NCBI RefSeq assembly: GCF_003284965.1
Contig: NZ_QMEW01000001.1
Coordinates: 186,001 to 250,000 of the forward strand
From: Mycolicibacterium sp. GF69
Lineage (GTDB): Bacteria; Actinomycetota; Actinomycetes; Mycobacteriales; Mycobacteriaceae
Reading direction: 5' to 3'
DNA: 64,000 bases
Shown: positions 16,401 through 25,725 of the stretch, in pieces
How the letters are laid out: every line of letters begins with the position of its first letter
Position numbering within the stretch: position 1 is the stretch's first letter
Notes under the pieces: generated by a model
Databases searched by the model: none
Seen by the model: the letters and a program-made list of their open reading frames with translations, nothing else
Told to the model about the DNA's origin: nothing
Made by a program: the position numbers and the translations under genes

Positions 16401-19400
16401 ATGGCAGGTCCGTCCAGAGAATTCGCCGATCGATGTGGGTCGTGCGGCCACGACCTGCGCACTGGAGCGCGCTTCTGCGACGCTTGCGGTGTCCCGGTTT
16501 CGCAGCAGCAGCACGCCGACGGTGAACACAAGCACATCACGGTGCTGTTCGCCGATGTAGTCGGTTCGATGCAACTCGCGGCGCGGCTCGACGCCGAGCG
16601 GCTGCAAGAAATCATGCATGAACTGTTCAACCGTGCCGGCGCGGTGGTGCAGCGGTACCAAGGCACCGTCGACAAGTTCACGGGCGACGGCTTGATGGCG
16701 TTGTTCGGCGCTCCACGGGCTCTGGAAGATCACGCATTGCGGGCATGCATGGCAGCGCTGGAGATCCAGTCGGCGACCGAAGAACTGGCAACGGAAGTGC
16801 TCAATCGGGACGGCGTCGCGCTGCGCTTGCGCATCGGATTGAACTCCGGTGAAGTGATCGCCGGTGAAATCGGTTCAGGCCCGGGCAATTACACGGCGAT
16901 CGGCCATCCCGTGGGGATGGCCCAGCGAATGGAGGCGGCCGCTTCGCCGGGGAGGAGCGCGCTGTGCTCGATGTCGACCGCACGGCTCGTCGAAGACATA
17001 GCGCGGCTCGGTCCCATTCAGGAGATCGCCATCAAAGGCGACGACGAACCTGTGCTCGCGCGTGAACTTCTCGGCGTGGAATCCGGTCGAGTCATCTTGG
17101 GTCGCAGCGAAGGAGCGATGCTCGGCCGCGACACGGAGTTGGATCGACTACGGGATCTCTTGGCGGCCCCACGTGGGTCCCTGGTTGGGATCGTCGGCTC
17201 CCCGGGTTTGGGCAAGAGCCGACTGATCCGGGAGTTCAGCGCCGTCGCGGCCGATGAAGGCGCTCACGTGGTGCTCGCTCGCTGCGAAGCACACACCACA
17301 ACACTGGCGTTCCACGCGGTGACACGGTTGCTGCGCGCCATGTTCGACGTCGATGCGCAAACCGATGACGACGCTCGCGAGCACACGCTGGCGGTCGCGG
17401 CGTTGGAACCTCGATCGACGGATGCGCAGATTCTGTTCGAAGCCATGGGGATCGCGGACCCGAACGCGCCTGAACTGGACATCGGCGCCGACGGCCGGCG
17501 CCGGCGACTGGTGGAAGTCATGCGGCGCGTCGTGCGGGCGCATCCGACGAGATTCGTGTTGGTTCTCGACGACGCACATTGGATCGACGAACCCAGTGAC
17601 GCAGTCCTTGCCGATTTCGCCGAAACGCTCACCCAGACGACGTCGCTGTTCGTGACCACCTATCGGCCCGAATTTCGCGGCGCACTACACCACCACTCGC
17701 AGCACAAGCTGACGCTCGAGCCGCTTCCGATCTCGACAGCGCTGGAGTTGATCGGCCAGCTTCTCGGGACTGACCCGTCGCTCGTCGGTGTCGCCGAGCG
17801 GATCGCCGACGCCGCTGCCGGGTACCCGTTCTTCATCGAGGAAATCGTTCGCGACCTCTCCGGTCGTGGGGTGCTGTCCGGCAGCCGGGGCAGCTACAGG
17901 TTGATCGCCGACATCGGCAGAATCACCGTTCCGGCAACCATTCAGGCCGTGCTCGCGGCGCGCATCGATCGCTTGTCTGCCGATGCGAAGGCGATCCTCA
18001 ATTCGGCGGCCGTGATCGGTACCCGGTTCGACGTTGACACGCTCGGGGCGCTGTGTCCGGGAGCAATGTCACCCGGGTTGGCCGAACTGGTGTCTGCCGA
18101 ATTGATTGATCAGACGGAATTCGCACCGCGGCAACGCTATTGCTTCCACCATCCGCTGGTACGCACGGTCGCATATGACTCACAGCTGAGCGTTACCCGT
18201 TGTCGAGCGCATCGGCGCCTTGCCGCTGCCATTGCAGCCCGCGACCCCGGGTCCGTCGATGAGAACGCGGCATTGGTGGCCACTCACCTGGAGGCGGCGG
18301 GCGACCTTTCCGGTGCATACCGGTGGTACATGCGGTCGGCCGAATGGCTTCGCCCCCGGGATGTGCGCGCCGCACGCGCGGAATGGGAGGGCGCACGGCG
18401 TGTTGCCGACCAGCTACCCGACGACGAACCTGACCTCATCGCGATGCGCATCGCACCCCGGACGATGCTGATGTCCACACTGCTCTATGTCGGCGAGGCG
18501 TCGGACACCGATCAGCGATATGACGAGTTCCGCGATCTTTGTATCGCGGCCGGGGACCTCAAGGCGCTCGCTCTTGGTACGGCCGGACGCATTTTCTCGC
18601 TGACCGTCAACGACTTCCGTATCTCCGACGCCGCGGTGATGCTGCCAGAGCTCGAGGCGCTGGCATCGAGTATCGACCTCGATGCGCAGACGCAAGGAAT
18701 CGTTCAGAATTCACTGGGTTATGCCTGGTTCGCGAGTGGTGAGCTCGAAGGGGCGCTGCGGGCGGTCGACGTGATCGCTGACCTGACACCGGACGTGCCA
18801 CCGATCGAAGCCGCTCCCGCTGTCGCACTTCGCGGAATAGTCGAGGCGTGTCAGGGTAAGACCGAAATCGGTCGCCGACATATCGATGAAGGAACTCGGC
18901 AAGCCCGCCTTTTACCTGCCCTCAACTGTGCATCGGTGCAGCTCTACTGGGCGGTGCTGCTGACCCTCGGCCTGTGCGAGGCAGCCCAACTCGTCGATCG
19001 CACGCGCGATGCGCTCAGCCGCGCCGAGGCATTCGGGGATGCCTGCGGCATTGTCATTGCGCAGTGGACCTACGGCACGGTCCTGCTGCGAGCGGGCACG
19101 AAGCATCGTGAGGAAGCACTGGATGTGCTGCGACACGCCCAGACGAACATCATGAAGTATCGCGTCGGACTGAATTCACTCACCACGATCATTCGCGATC
19201 TGGCGGTAGATTCTGCGCGTCGCGGAGCAACCGACCGAGCAATCAGCGATCTTCGAACGCTGCGGTCGCAGACCCGCGGCTGCTCACCGGTTTTCGGCGT
19301 GGTGGCGAATGAAGCTCTGGTCGAGCTGCTCGTCGAGCGAGGGACACCCGACGACCTCTCTGAGGCACGTCACATCATCGAGCAGTGGCGCCAAGAGCGT

Positions 19401-19595
19401 CGCGGCATACCCGCCCTCGACTTGTGGTGGCTGAGGTCTCGCGCCCTACTGGCCAGGGTCGAAGACAGCGCTGCTGCCTACGCGGAGCTGGCCGGCCAGT
19501 ACCTCGAGCTGTGCGAAACACTCGATGCCCTGGGCCGGCTGGAAGAGGCCCACCGCCTTGCCGATGAATCGACCGCGCAAGCCGGAATGACGTGA
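16401..19595 (+). CDS. Second zinc-ribbon / cyclase-homology / AAA ATPase / TPR-like protein
   Basis: This 1064-residue paralogue of the protein at 10278 has the same order: zinc ribbon (CGSC, CDAC) in residues 14-35, class III cyclase homology at about 45-210, a P-loop VGSPGLGKSRLI near 270 and a helical TPR-like C-terminus. Both metal Asp positions are present and the substrate Lys is kept (DKFTGDG), unlike its paralogue. The partner Asp is Thr and the transition-state Asn is Gly (VGMAQR). It may bind a nucleotide and regulate the ATPase rather than make cAMP. The glycosyltransferase follows after 3 bases, so the two form one unit. Confidence 0.85.
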   Translation: MAGPSREFADRCGSCGHDLRTGARFCDACGVPVSQQQHADGEHKHITVLFADVVGSMQLAARLDAERLQEIMHELFNRAGAVVQRYQGTVDKFTGDGLMALFGAPRALEDHALRACMAALEIQSATEELATEVLNRDGVALRLRIGLNSGEVIAGEIGSGPGNYTAIGHPVGMAQRMEAAASPGRSALCSMSTARLVEDIARLGPIQEIAIKGDDEPVLARELLGVESGRVILGRSEGAMLGRDTELDRLRDLLAAPRGSLVGIVGSPGLGKSRLIREFSAVAADEGAHVVLARCEAHTTTLAFHAVTRLLRAMFDVDAQTDDDAREHTLAVAALEPRSTDAQILFEAMGIADPNAPELDIGADGRRRRLVEVMRRVVRAHPTRFVLVLDDAHWIDEPSDAVLADFAETLTQTTSLFVTTYRPEFRGALHHHSQHKLTLEPLPISTALELIGQLLGTDPSLVGVAERIADAAAGYPFFIEEIVRDLSGRGVLSGSRGSYRLIADIGRITVPATIQAVLAARIDRLSADAKAILNSAAVIGTRFDVDTLGALCPGAMSPGLAELVSAELIDQTEFAPRQRYCFHHPLVRTVAYDSQLSVTRCRAHRRLAAAIAARDPGSVDENAALVATHLEAAGDLSGAYRWYMRSAEWLRPRDVRAARAEWEGARRVADQLPDDEPDLIAMRIAPRTMLMSTLLYVGEASDTDQRYDEFRDLCIAAGDLKALALGTAGRIFSLTVNDFRISDAAVMLPELEALASSIDLDAQTQGIVQNSLGYAWFASGELEGALRAVDVIADLTPDVPPIEAAPAVALRGIVEACQGKTEIGRRHIDEGTRQARLLPALNCASVQLYWAVLLTLGLCEAAQLVDRTRDALSRAEAFGDACGIVIAQWTYGTVLLRAGTKHREEALDVLRHAQTNIMKYRVGLNSLTTIIRDLAVDSARRGATDRAISDLRTLRSQTRGCSPVFGVVANEALVELLVERGTPDDLSEARHIIEQWRQERRGIPALDLWWLRSRALLARVEDSAAAYAELAGQYLELCETLDALGRLEEAHRLADESTAQAGMT

Positions 19596-19598
19596 GAC

Positions 19599-20837
19599 GT
19601 GGCGACGATTCTGGCGTATACCTCCCCCGCGCTGGGGCACATGTTGCCGATCAGCGCGCTGCTTTCCGAAGTGGCACGCCGCGGCCACACCATCCATCTC
19701 CGCACGCTGTCCACTGCCATCGATATGGGAGCCGGCCTGGGTTTCGAAACTTCTGCGATCGACCCGCGAATCGAGGACATCCCACTCGGCGACGGGGGCA
19801 CGGCCGACCCTCGGCGCGCCCTACAGATCGGCGTCGCCGCCTTCGGCCGACGCGCGGCGTATGAGGTCACCGACCTCGCCGCCGCGATTGCTGGCGTTGC
19901 GCCCGATGCCTTGCTCATCGGCGTGAACTGTTGGGGGGCCAGGTCGGCAACCGAGGCCGGCCACCTTCCCTGGGCCTGCTTCTCGCCGTATACGCCTCCG
20001 CTGCGGTCGCCCGGAGTGCCACCCTTCGGGTTGGGCCTCAAACCGATGCACGGGGTGCTGGGTCGTGCCCGCGATGCGGTGGTACAGGCGGTCATTTCGC
20101 GAACGATCGAAAGGGTAATGCTGCCGTCGATCAACCAGGTTCGCACCGACGTTGGCCTACCCCCGGTGGCCACCGCGGACGAGTACCTCCGTCGAGCACC
20201 GCTGCTGCTCGTGGCCACCGGTAAGCCGTTTCAATACGAGCAGACCGAGTGGGGCGATGCCATCCACATGATCGGACCCTGCGCGCTGGATCCTTTCGGT
20301 GACTCCAGTTCTGATTGGCTGGCCGAAATCGACCGACCGATCGTTCTCGTGACCACTTCGTCCGAGCCGCAGGCGGACGCCGAACTCGTCTCGACGGCGA
20401 TCGCAGCGTTGGCCGACGAACCGGTGCACGTGGTGGCGACCGTGCCGACCGGTCCGCGCAGGGAAACGACGACGGCGCCGAACGCGACGGTATGCGGTGC
20501 GGTGCCCCACGAAGCGGTCCTGGCCCGCGCGGTGTGCGCGATCACCCACGGTGGAATGGGCGCCACGCAAAAGGCGCTGCTGCGGGGTGTGCCGGTCTGC
20601 GTCGTACCGTTCGGACGTGACCAGTTCGAGGTGGCACGACGCGTCGAGGTGGCCCGATGCGGCACCCGCCTGCCGGCGAAGAAACTGTCAGCACCTCGAC
20701 TGCGGACGAAAGTGCGACAGGCGATGACGATGACAGAAGGCGTCAAGCGGGTCGCAGCGGGGTTCGCCGCCACCGGCGGGACCGCCCGGGGCGCCGACCT
20801 GTTCGAACAGCTTGTGGTCGGCGGTTCCAGCCATTGA
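19599..20837 (+). CDS. UDP-glycosyltransferase (GT1, macrolide/glycolipid type)
   Basis: This 412-residue GT-B fold enzyme has an N-terminal acceptor half beginning ATILAYTSPALGHMLPISAL. The C-terminal donor half carries the HGGMGATQKALLRGVPVCVV signature near 310-330, followed by FGRDQFEVARRVE. It transfers a sugar from a nucleotide donor to a small lipophilic acceptor; neither partner is identifiable. The GTG start lies 3 bases after the cyclase-ATPase stop, suggesting co-translation. It ends 2 bases from the convergent iniC. There is no signal peptide. Confidence 0.88.
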   Translation: MATILAYTSPALGHMLPISALLSEVARRGHTIHLRTLSTAIDMGAGLGFETSAIDPRIEDIPLGDGGTADPRRALQIGVAAFGRRAAYEVTDLAAAIAGVAPDALLIGVNCWGARSATEAGHLPWACFSPYTPPLRSPGVPPFGLGLKPMHGVLGRARDAVVQAVISRTIERVMLPSINQVRTDVGLPPVATADEYLRRAPLLLVATGKPFQYEQTEWGDAIHMIGPCALDPFGDSSSDWLAEIDRPIVLVTTSSEPQADAELVSTAIAALADEPVHVVATVPTGPRRETTTAPNATVCGAVPHEAVLARAVCAITHGGMGATQKALLRGVPVCVVPFGRDQFEVARRVEVARCGTRLPAKKLSAPRLRTKVRQAMTMTEGVKRVAAGFAATGGTARGADLFEQLVVGGSSH

Positions 20838-20839
20838 CC

Positions 20840-22333
20840 TCAGCGGCCGCGCGCCGCGTAATCGGCCACCAGCGCTTCGGCGCTGCGCACGGCGGCCCGG
20901 CACGCGCGCGACGTGAACGGGTCGTTCAACGGATGCTCGGCCCGCCGGCGCCAGCGTTGCGCCGCCGCGAACGCCGCGCGAGGTCCGTCGTACGGATTCT
21001 CCGGTTGCAGGCCCAGCCTGCTGGCCGCATCGGTACCCGAGCCCCCGATGATCCGGCGCAGCGACGCCATCTCATCATCGTTCAAAGTTGTTGGCCGCGA
21101 ACGTAACTGGCTCAGCAGCCGAAGCTCTTCGAAGGCGTGTGTGTCGGCCAGCAGCGGATCGATGTCGGCCAGGATGTACGGCGTCGCGTAGATGGGGTTG
21201 TACTGCACGAACTGGCGCAGCGACAGCAGCGCGGTATGGGCTTTGAGTAGCTCCGAGCGCTGCGCGAACTGCTGATCGATGACGTCTCGCAACGCCACCA
21301 AACCGCTGCGCTCCAACAACTCGTCAGCCAGCGCCACCGAATCCCCGACTCCGGCGCGCAGCACCGCGATCGAGATGCGAATGCCGAACATGCCGAACCG
21401 GTCCAGCAGCGCCGCTCGGGTCGCCGCATCCACCGGCAACGAACTGTCCTCGCGGACAAAGCGATCTACCGACAACATCGCCTTGGTCAGCTCGGCGGCG
21501 TCCACTCCGGCGAGTTTCTCCAGCGCGACGAACTCACTCTGCCGCAGCGTCCGAGCCGTCAACGCCAGTAGACCCGACACCGGGACCACCGCCTGACACG
21601 TCCCGGTCCGCTCCATCTCGGCGGTGAACCGGGCTGCGACGTCCTTGGCCGACAGCATGGCGTCGATCCGCCCCGCACCGATCTCGTCGGCACGCGACGC
21701 CACCCCGATCACGCCCAGCGCCCCCGCGGAGCCGCCGACCAACTCACCGATCTGTTTGAGCAGCGCGGTATCGGCGGCGTTCAGCGTGCGCAGCAGGAAC
21801 ACCACCGCATCGACCCGGGGCACCCCGTCGTCGGGGACGAGCAGTCGCAGGGTGCGCTCCGAGACGTCCCGCGACAACGACGACGTACCCGGGGTGTCGA
21901 TGATCGTGGTGTCGATGAGTTCGGCGGCGGGCCACTCGACGTCGAGGTCGATGATGTCCTCGGGGTCCAGGCTGGCGAAGTCGAAGGTGAGTCCGCCCTC
22001 GCCGGGGTCACGCCCGATCGGCACATTGGACCGCCTGCCGCCGCGGTGGTTCGCGGTGACCTTTGGTGTGGGGCCATGCCGGAACCACGTCACGATCCTG
22101 GTGGCCTCGGTGGCATCCGTCGGCGCAATGTCTTCGCCCACAAGCGCATTCATCAGGGTCGACTTACCCGCCTTGAGCGTGCCGGCGAGCGCGATGCGGA
22201 TGGGCTGGTTGAGCCGACCACCGATGCGCTGCAGCTCGTTGTGCACATCGGGGCGGTGACGATACGCGGGGTCGGCCTGGTACGCCTGGATGGTTCCGCC
22301 CAGGATCGCGCGCACCTGATCGCTCGTGCTCAT
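20840..22333 (-). CDS. iniC: Dynamin-like GTPase IniC
   Basis: This 497-residue GTPase has a P-loop GTLKAGKST at 51-59 and the switch DTPGTSSLSRDVSERTL, followed by helical regions. It matches mycobacterial IniC, one of two bacterial dynamin-like proteins of the isoniazid-inducible iniBAC operon. In the family these act at the inner membrane in envelope stress and drug tolerance. It lies 41 bases downstream of iniA on the same strand and is the last gene of the unit. The ribosome site is weak (GCGAG close to ATG), so coupling to iniA is possible. It is convergent with the glycosyltransferase. Confidence 0.93.
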   Translation of the reverse strand: MSTSDQVRAILGGTIQAYQADPAYRHRPDVHNELQRIGGRLNQPIRIALAGTLKAGKSTLMNALVGEDIAPTDATEATRIVTWFRHGPTPKVTANHRGGRRSNVPIGRDPGEGGLTFDFASLDPEDIIDLDVEWPAAELIDTTIIDTPGTSSLSRDVSERTLRLLVPDDGVPRVDAVVFLLRTLNAADTALLKQIGELVGGSAGALGVIGVASRADEIGAGRIDAMLSAKDVAARFTAEMERTGTCQAVVPVSGLLALTARTLRQSEFVALEKLAGVDAAELTKAMLSVDRFVREDSSLPVDAATRAALLDRFGMFGIRISIAVLRAGVGDSVALADELLERSGLVALRDVIDQQFAQRSELLKAHTALLSLRQFVQYNPIYATPYILADIDPLLADTHAFEELRLLSQLRSRPTTLNDDEMASLRRIIGGSGTDAASRLGLQPENPYDGPRAAFAAAQRWRRRAEHPLNDPFTSRACRAAVRSAEALVADYAARGR

Positions 22334-22374
22334 CTCGCGCTACCCATAGGGGTCCAGCTTATGCACCGGGACGG

Positions 22375-24273
22375 CTAGGTGGTCCCCACGGGTGCGACGG
22401 CGGAATCGGGCGGCAGCATCTTGACCGCGTGCTCGGTGACCTGGTTGAGGATGTTGAGTTGGCGCTCCAGTTCCTTGATGCGGCTGTTGCGTTCGGTTTC
22501 CTCGATCTGTGCGGCGGCCAGCGTCGCCTGCAGGGACTCGTTGAGCGATCTGGTCGTCTGGTTGGCGATACCGCGGTAGTGGTCGCGCAGCTGCCGCTGG
22601 ATCGCCTTGAGGCGGTCGCGCGACTCCTTGCTGACCGCGAACTGCGTATCGTCGATGAAACGACGGGTGTTGAGCTTGGCCTCGTTGCGCACCCGCTGCA
22701 TCCGGTTCTCGACGTTCTCCTTGTAAGCGCTGCGCCCCATCAGCAGACCCGCGCCCAGTGAGATCGGGTTGAACATGCCCAACCCCGCGAACGACGTCAT
22801 CATCCCGAACATCAGCACGCCACCGTAGGAACCCTGCATGCCCATGGTCAGCTTGCGGCCCTTGCCTAACTGCTTGGCCTCTAGCCTCGCCAGCGACTTC
22901 ATCTCGCCGAGGCTGGCTCCCATCCGGCTGGGGTCCAGTTGCGGCATATTGACCGCATCCAGGCCGGCCTCGACGAACGTTCGGGCCACCTCGGCGGCCA
23001 GCACCTCGGCACGCTGGTAGGCCCAGACAAAGTTGTCGCCCACCGCGGTGGCGACGGCGTCCTCGAGCTCCGCGCCGATTTCGGCCCAGTGTTGCGTCGG
23101 GTCGCAGGTGTCGATGACCTTCTCGATGTGCTGGGCGATCACCCGGAAGCGACCACGCAGGTCGTGGTCGACATCGGCGGTCAGGTCGGCGATTCCGTCG
23201 TTGAGCACCTGCTGCCACAGCGCCGTCTGCTGTAACGCATCCTGAGCTTCCTGCTTACGCCGCTCGAGATCCTCCTTCAGCCGGTCGCGCGTCTGAGGAT
23301 CATTGAGCGCCGACAGTTCGGCCTTGACCTTGAGTGTCAAATGCTCAGCCGCTGAGTAGGTTTCGTTGACGACGTGTTCGCGGATCCGGTCGTTCTGCTG
23401 CGCCAGCACCTGCTCGCTGAGGAACTTCACGATGGCCGGAAAGTTGGACTCTTCGTTGAGTTCTTTGTCGTTGAGCGCGATCGCGTGGCTGCGCAGCAGC
23501 GACGACGCCGGGATCATCGGCACGGCCACACCCGCGCGCTGCAGGTGAGCCTTGTTGGCGTCGACAACCTGGCGCCAGTGCGGGTAGAGATCGGTTTTGG
23601 TGGCGACTATCGTTGCGACAGGGCAGATTTCGAACGCCTGCCGCATGAACGTCATCTCTGGATCGGTAAACTCCTGGCTGGTGTCGCTGCACATCAGCAC
23701 AGCGTCGGCGTCGGGCAGCAACCCCAGCGTCGCCGACAGGTGCGGTTGGCCGTGCCCGCCGACGCCGGGGGTGTCCACGAAGGCCAAGCCGTTCTTGAGC
23801 AGCGGGCTGGCCGCGGTGACCTCCACCCTGATCACCTCGCGCCCGCCGGCCTGCGGCGCCCTGCGCAGATCGTTCTTGATGTCGGCCATCGGGATCTCGA
23901 CGGCTTCGGGTTCCTCGCCCTCGCCCCGCGCGACGATCAACGTCGCGCAGGCAGTCTCGCCGTAGGTGACGACGGTGGGAAGCACCGTGCTTTCGTCGTC
24001 GCCGACCCGCGAAACGGGAACATTGAGTAGCGAGTTCAGCAGCTGGCTCTTGCCTTGCTTGAGCTGTCCGGCGATCACCACCCGGATCTGCGGGTCGGTG
24101 ATGCGGGCCTTGGCCCTGGCCAACCGATCGACCAGGTCGCCGCGATCGTTGGCATCGGCGATCTTGCTGGTGTGGTCGATCAGTTCGACAATGATTTTGG
24201 TTGGTTTGACCGGCTCGCCGGCTCGTGTTGGTTTGACCGGCTCGCCGGTCGCCCTGCGGTCGCCTTGCATCAT
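22375..24273 (-). CDS. iniA: Dynamin-like GTPase IniA
   Basis: This 632-residue protein has a P-loop GQLKQGKS at 69-76, DTPGVGGHG and TKTDLYPHW as G-motifs. A long helical stalk follows, with a hydrophobic segment around 475-510 (FGMMTSFAGLGMFNPISLGAGLL) that could insert into membrane. IniA remodels or fuses membranes in vitro in related species and is induced by cell-wall-acting drugs. The N-terminus contains a duplicated EPVKPT(R/K) unit encoded by a DNA repeat. It is transcribed leftward after iniB and before iniC. A strong hairpin separates it from iniB. Either of two adjacent ATGs may be used. Confidence 0.95.
   Translation of the reverse strand: MMQGDRRATGEPVKPTRAGEPVKPTKIIVELIDHTSKIADANDRGDLVDRLARAKARITDPQIRVVIAGQLKQGKSQLLNSLLNVPVSRVGDDESTVLPTVVTYGETACATLIVARGEGEEPEAVEIPMADIKNDLRRAPQAGGREVIRVEVTAASPLLKNGLAFVDTPGVGGHGQPHLSATLGLLPDADAVLMCSDTSQEFTDPEMTFMRQAFEICPVATIVATKTDLYPHWRQVVDANKAHLQRAGVAVPMIPASSLLRSHAIALNDKELNEESNFPAIVKFLSEQVLAQQNDRIREHVVNETYSAAEHLTLKVKAELSALNDPQTRDRLKEDLERRKQEAQDALQQTALWQQVLNDGIADLTADVDHDLRGRFRVIAQHIEKVIDTCDPTQHWAEIGAELEDAVATAVGDNFVWAYQRAEVLAAEVARTFVEAGLDAVNMPQLDPSRMGASLGEMKSLARLEAKQLGKGRKLTMGMQGSYGGVLMFGMMTSFAGLGMFNPISLGAGLLMGRSAYKENVENRMQRVRNEAKLNTRRFIDDTQFAVSKESRDRLKAIQRQLRDHYRGIANQTTRSLNESLQATLAAAQIEETERNSRIKELERQLNILNQVTEHAVKMLPPDSAVAPVGTT
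24201..24248 (-). repeat. Tandem 21-bp direct repeat inside iniA start region
   Basis: Positions 24201-24221 and 24228-24248 are identical and lie 27 bases apart, i.e. nine codons. They encode the repeated EPVKPT in the IniA N-terminus. Copy-number change would stay in frame. Confidence 0.9.
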
Positions 24274-24322
24274 GAAGTCCTCGTATCCGGGTGGGCCGGT
24301 GACTCAACGGTAGACGTGGCGA

Positions 24323-24352
24323 CTGGCGGGGATCGTGATTGATCCCCGCCAG
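24323..24352 (-). terminator. Perfect 12-bp hairpin between iniB and iniA
   Basis: Arms at 24323-24334 and 24341-24352 are perfectly complementary around a 6-base loop. The structure lies in the 98-base gap between iniB and iniA and has no T-run after it on the minus strand. It could be a partial terminator or an mRNA stability/processing element that sets more iniB than iniA-iniC transcript. The effect is inferred. Confidence 0.7.
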
Positions 24353-24371
24353 AGCCGTTGTGCGGTCGGCC

Positions 24372-25385
24372 TCAGAACAGGCCGGTGTCGACGGTGGTGC
24401 TCACATCGACGTCGGTGTTGACCTGACCGGAGTTGTCGGTCGAGTTGTCCTGTCCGGAGTTGTCGACGGAATTGTCCACCGAGTTGTCCACCGAGTTGTC
24501 CTCGACGCTGGTGCCGCCGGAAACCCCGCCGACCACCGCACCGTCGATATCGCCGACGGTGGTCTGGTTGCCACCGACGTCGGTGGTGGTCGTGTCGTTG
24601 TCGTTGAGCACGATCACCCCGCCCGAGCCGCCGGCACCACCGCTGGCATCACCACCGTCGTTGCCGATCCCGATCAGCCCGCCGCCACCGTCACCGCCGA
24701 CCGCGCCGCCACCGTTGCCGCCGCTCATGTCCACGTCGTTGATGACCGGACCCTCGTTTCCGGAGACGATGTCGCCGCCGGCGCTCTGATCACCGCTGTC
24801 GTCGATCTCGTTGTCCTCGCCGATGGCGACGTTGGAGTCCTCGATAGCGCCGGTGTTGACGTTCTCGTTGTCGTCGCCGACCACGTTTCCGTCGCCGTCG
24901 ACATGGGTGGCATCGATATCGCCGGCGGTGCCGGTGTTGACCACCCCGCCGTCGGTGGCGGTGTTGCTGGTCTTGTCGCCGAAGGTGATGTCACCGAACT
25001 CCAAACCGAAGTTCCCGATGCCCTGCTGTTGGTCCTCACCGGCAGAGTTGACGGTGTTGGTCTCCGGGCTCAACAACCGGGTGTCGTTGTTGCTGAGGGT
25101 GTCGTTGTTGCTCAACGTGTCGTTGTTCGACCACAGATCGGTCTGCCGCTGCGGGGTGAACGCGATCCCGTGCGTCTGGGCCACCGCCTGCTGCAGACCC
25201 ACCACCGGGTTACCCCCGCCGTGCAACACCGCCGCCGGCGCCACGGTGGCCGCCACAGCCTGTACCTGGGAGGCGGAGACGTTGCCGAAACCGGCCTGGT
25301 GCAGTTCGCGGTCGGGGTCGGCGACGAACGCCGCAGCGGAGACCGGGTCGCGGAACAGGTTCAGAAACCAGTCGATGAGGTTCAT
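24372..25385 (-). CDS. iniB: IniB, Gly/Asn/Asp-rich repetitive cell-envelope stress protein
   Basis: This 337-residue protein has a short conserved N-terminal domain at 1-50 (NLIDWFLNLFRDPVSAAAFV...). The rest is very rich in Gly, Asn, Asp, Ser and Thr, with repeats SNNDTLSNNDTLSNNDT near 87-103 and DNSV x3 near 300. It matches mycobacterial IniB, the first gene of iniBAC. There is no classical signal peptide. The biochemical role is unknown; a structural or scaffold role with the dynamin-like IniA/IniC is an inference. The start follows GAAAGGATCCGAC. The N-terminal domain is shared with the protein at 25726. Confidence 0.93.
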   Translation of the reverse strand: MNLIDWFLNLFRDPVSAAAFVADPDRELHQAGFGNVSASQVQAVAATVAPAAVLHGGGNPVVGLQQAVAQTHGIAFTPQRQTDLWSNNDTLSNNDTLSNNDTRLLSPETNTVNSAGEDQQQGIGNFGLEFGDITFGDKTSNTATDGGVVNTGTAGDIDATHVDGDGNVVGDDNENVNTGAIEDSNVAIGEDNEIDDSGDQSAGGDIVSGNEGPVINDVDMSGGNGGGAVGGDGGGGLIGIGNDGGDASGGAGGSGGVIVLNDNDTTTTDVGGNQTTVGDIDGAVVGGVSGGTSVEDNSVDNSVDNSVDNSGQDNSTDNSGQVNTDVDVSTTVDTGLF

Positions 25386-25536
25386 GTCGGATCCTTTCGG
25401 GTGTTCGTTTTCTCAGGTCTGGTCGCCGAGGTGTCCGGCGAACTGATGACCACGTTATGGGCGTTGCGACCCCGCAGAAACGGGGTCGCAACCCCTGCCT
25501 GCGGACCGGCATGCCGGGATCGGGACCGGGGGGTCG

Positions 25537-25562
25537 TTAGGGGATTAGGGGGTTATAGGGGG
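25537..25562 (+). promoter_or_regulatory. Cluster of three TTAGGGG-type direct repeats in the iniB upstream region
   Basis: TTAGGGG at 25537, TTAGGGGG at 25545 and TAGGGGG at 25556 lie within the 283-base gap between the terminator and iniB, about 150-175 bases before the iniB start. The same units recur at 26392-26431. Short direct repeats of this kind are how MalT-type activators bind, and a MalT-type regulator (IniR) is encoded nearby. Binding by IniR is my inference. I see nothing else in 25386-25668 beyond the iniB ribosome site. Confidence 0.5.
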
Positions 25563-25668
25563 TTGCGGCTCGCGGCGCCTTGATCGCGGGTGTGAAGTTT
25601 CGTACGCGGCGCGCCGAAGCAGGCGAATGGAAGCCCACACTCGGCGTCATCGAGAGCCGTCCCACGGC

Positions 25669-25716
25669 AAAAACGACAACGTGCGCGGCCCCGCAACGGG
25701 ACCGCGCACGTTGTCG
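25669..25716 (-). terminator. Strong intrinsic terminator after the iniB-paralogue gene
   Basis: On the minus strand a 20-bp stem (19 pairs, one mismatch) with a 3-base loop spans 25674-25716. It is followed directly by five T residues (25669-25673 read as A on the plus strand). It begins 9 bases after the stop at 25726. It should end transcription before iniB, so iniB needs its own promoter. Confidence 0.9.
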
Positions 25717-25725
25717 CCTGGCCGC

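Noticed and set aside
25069..25129. Repeated units in iniB as a CRISPR-like array
   Set aside because: The repeats are in frame, encode SNNDTL units and have no unique spacers.
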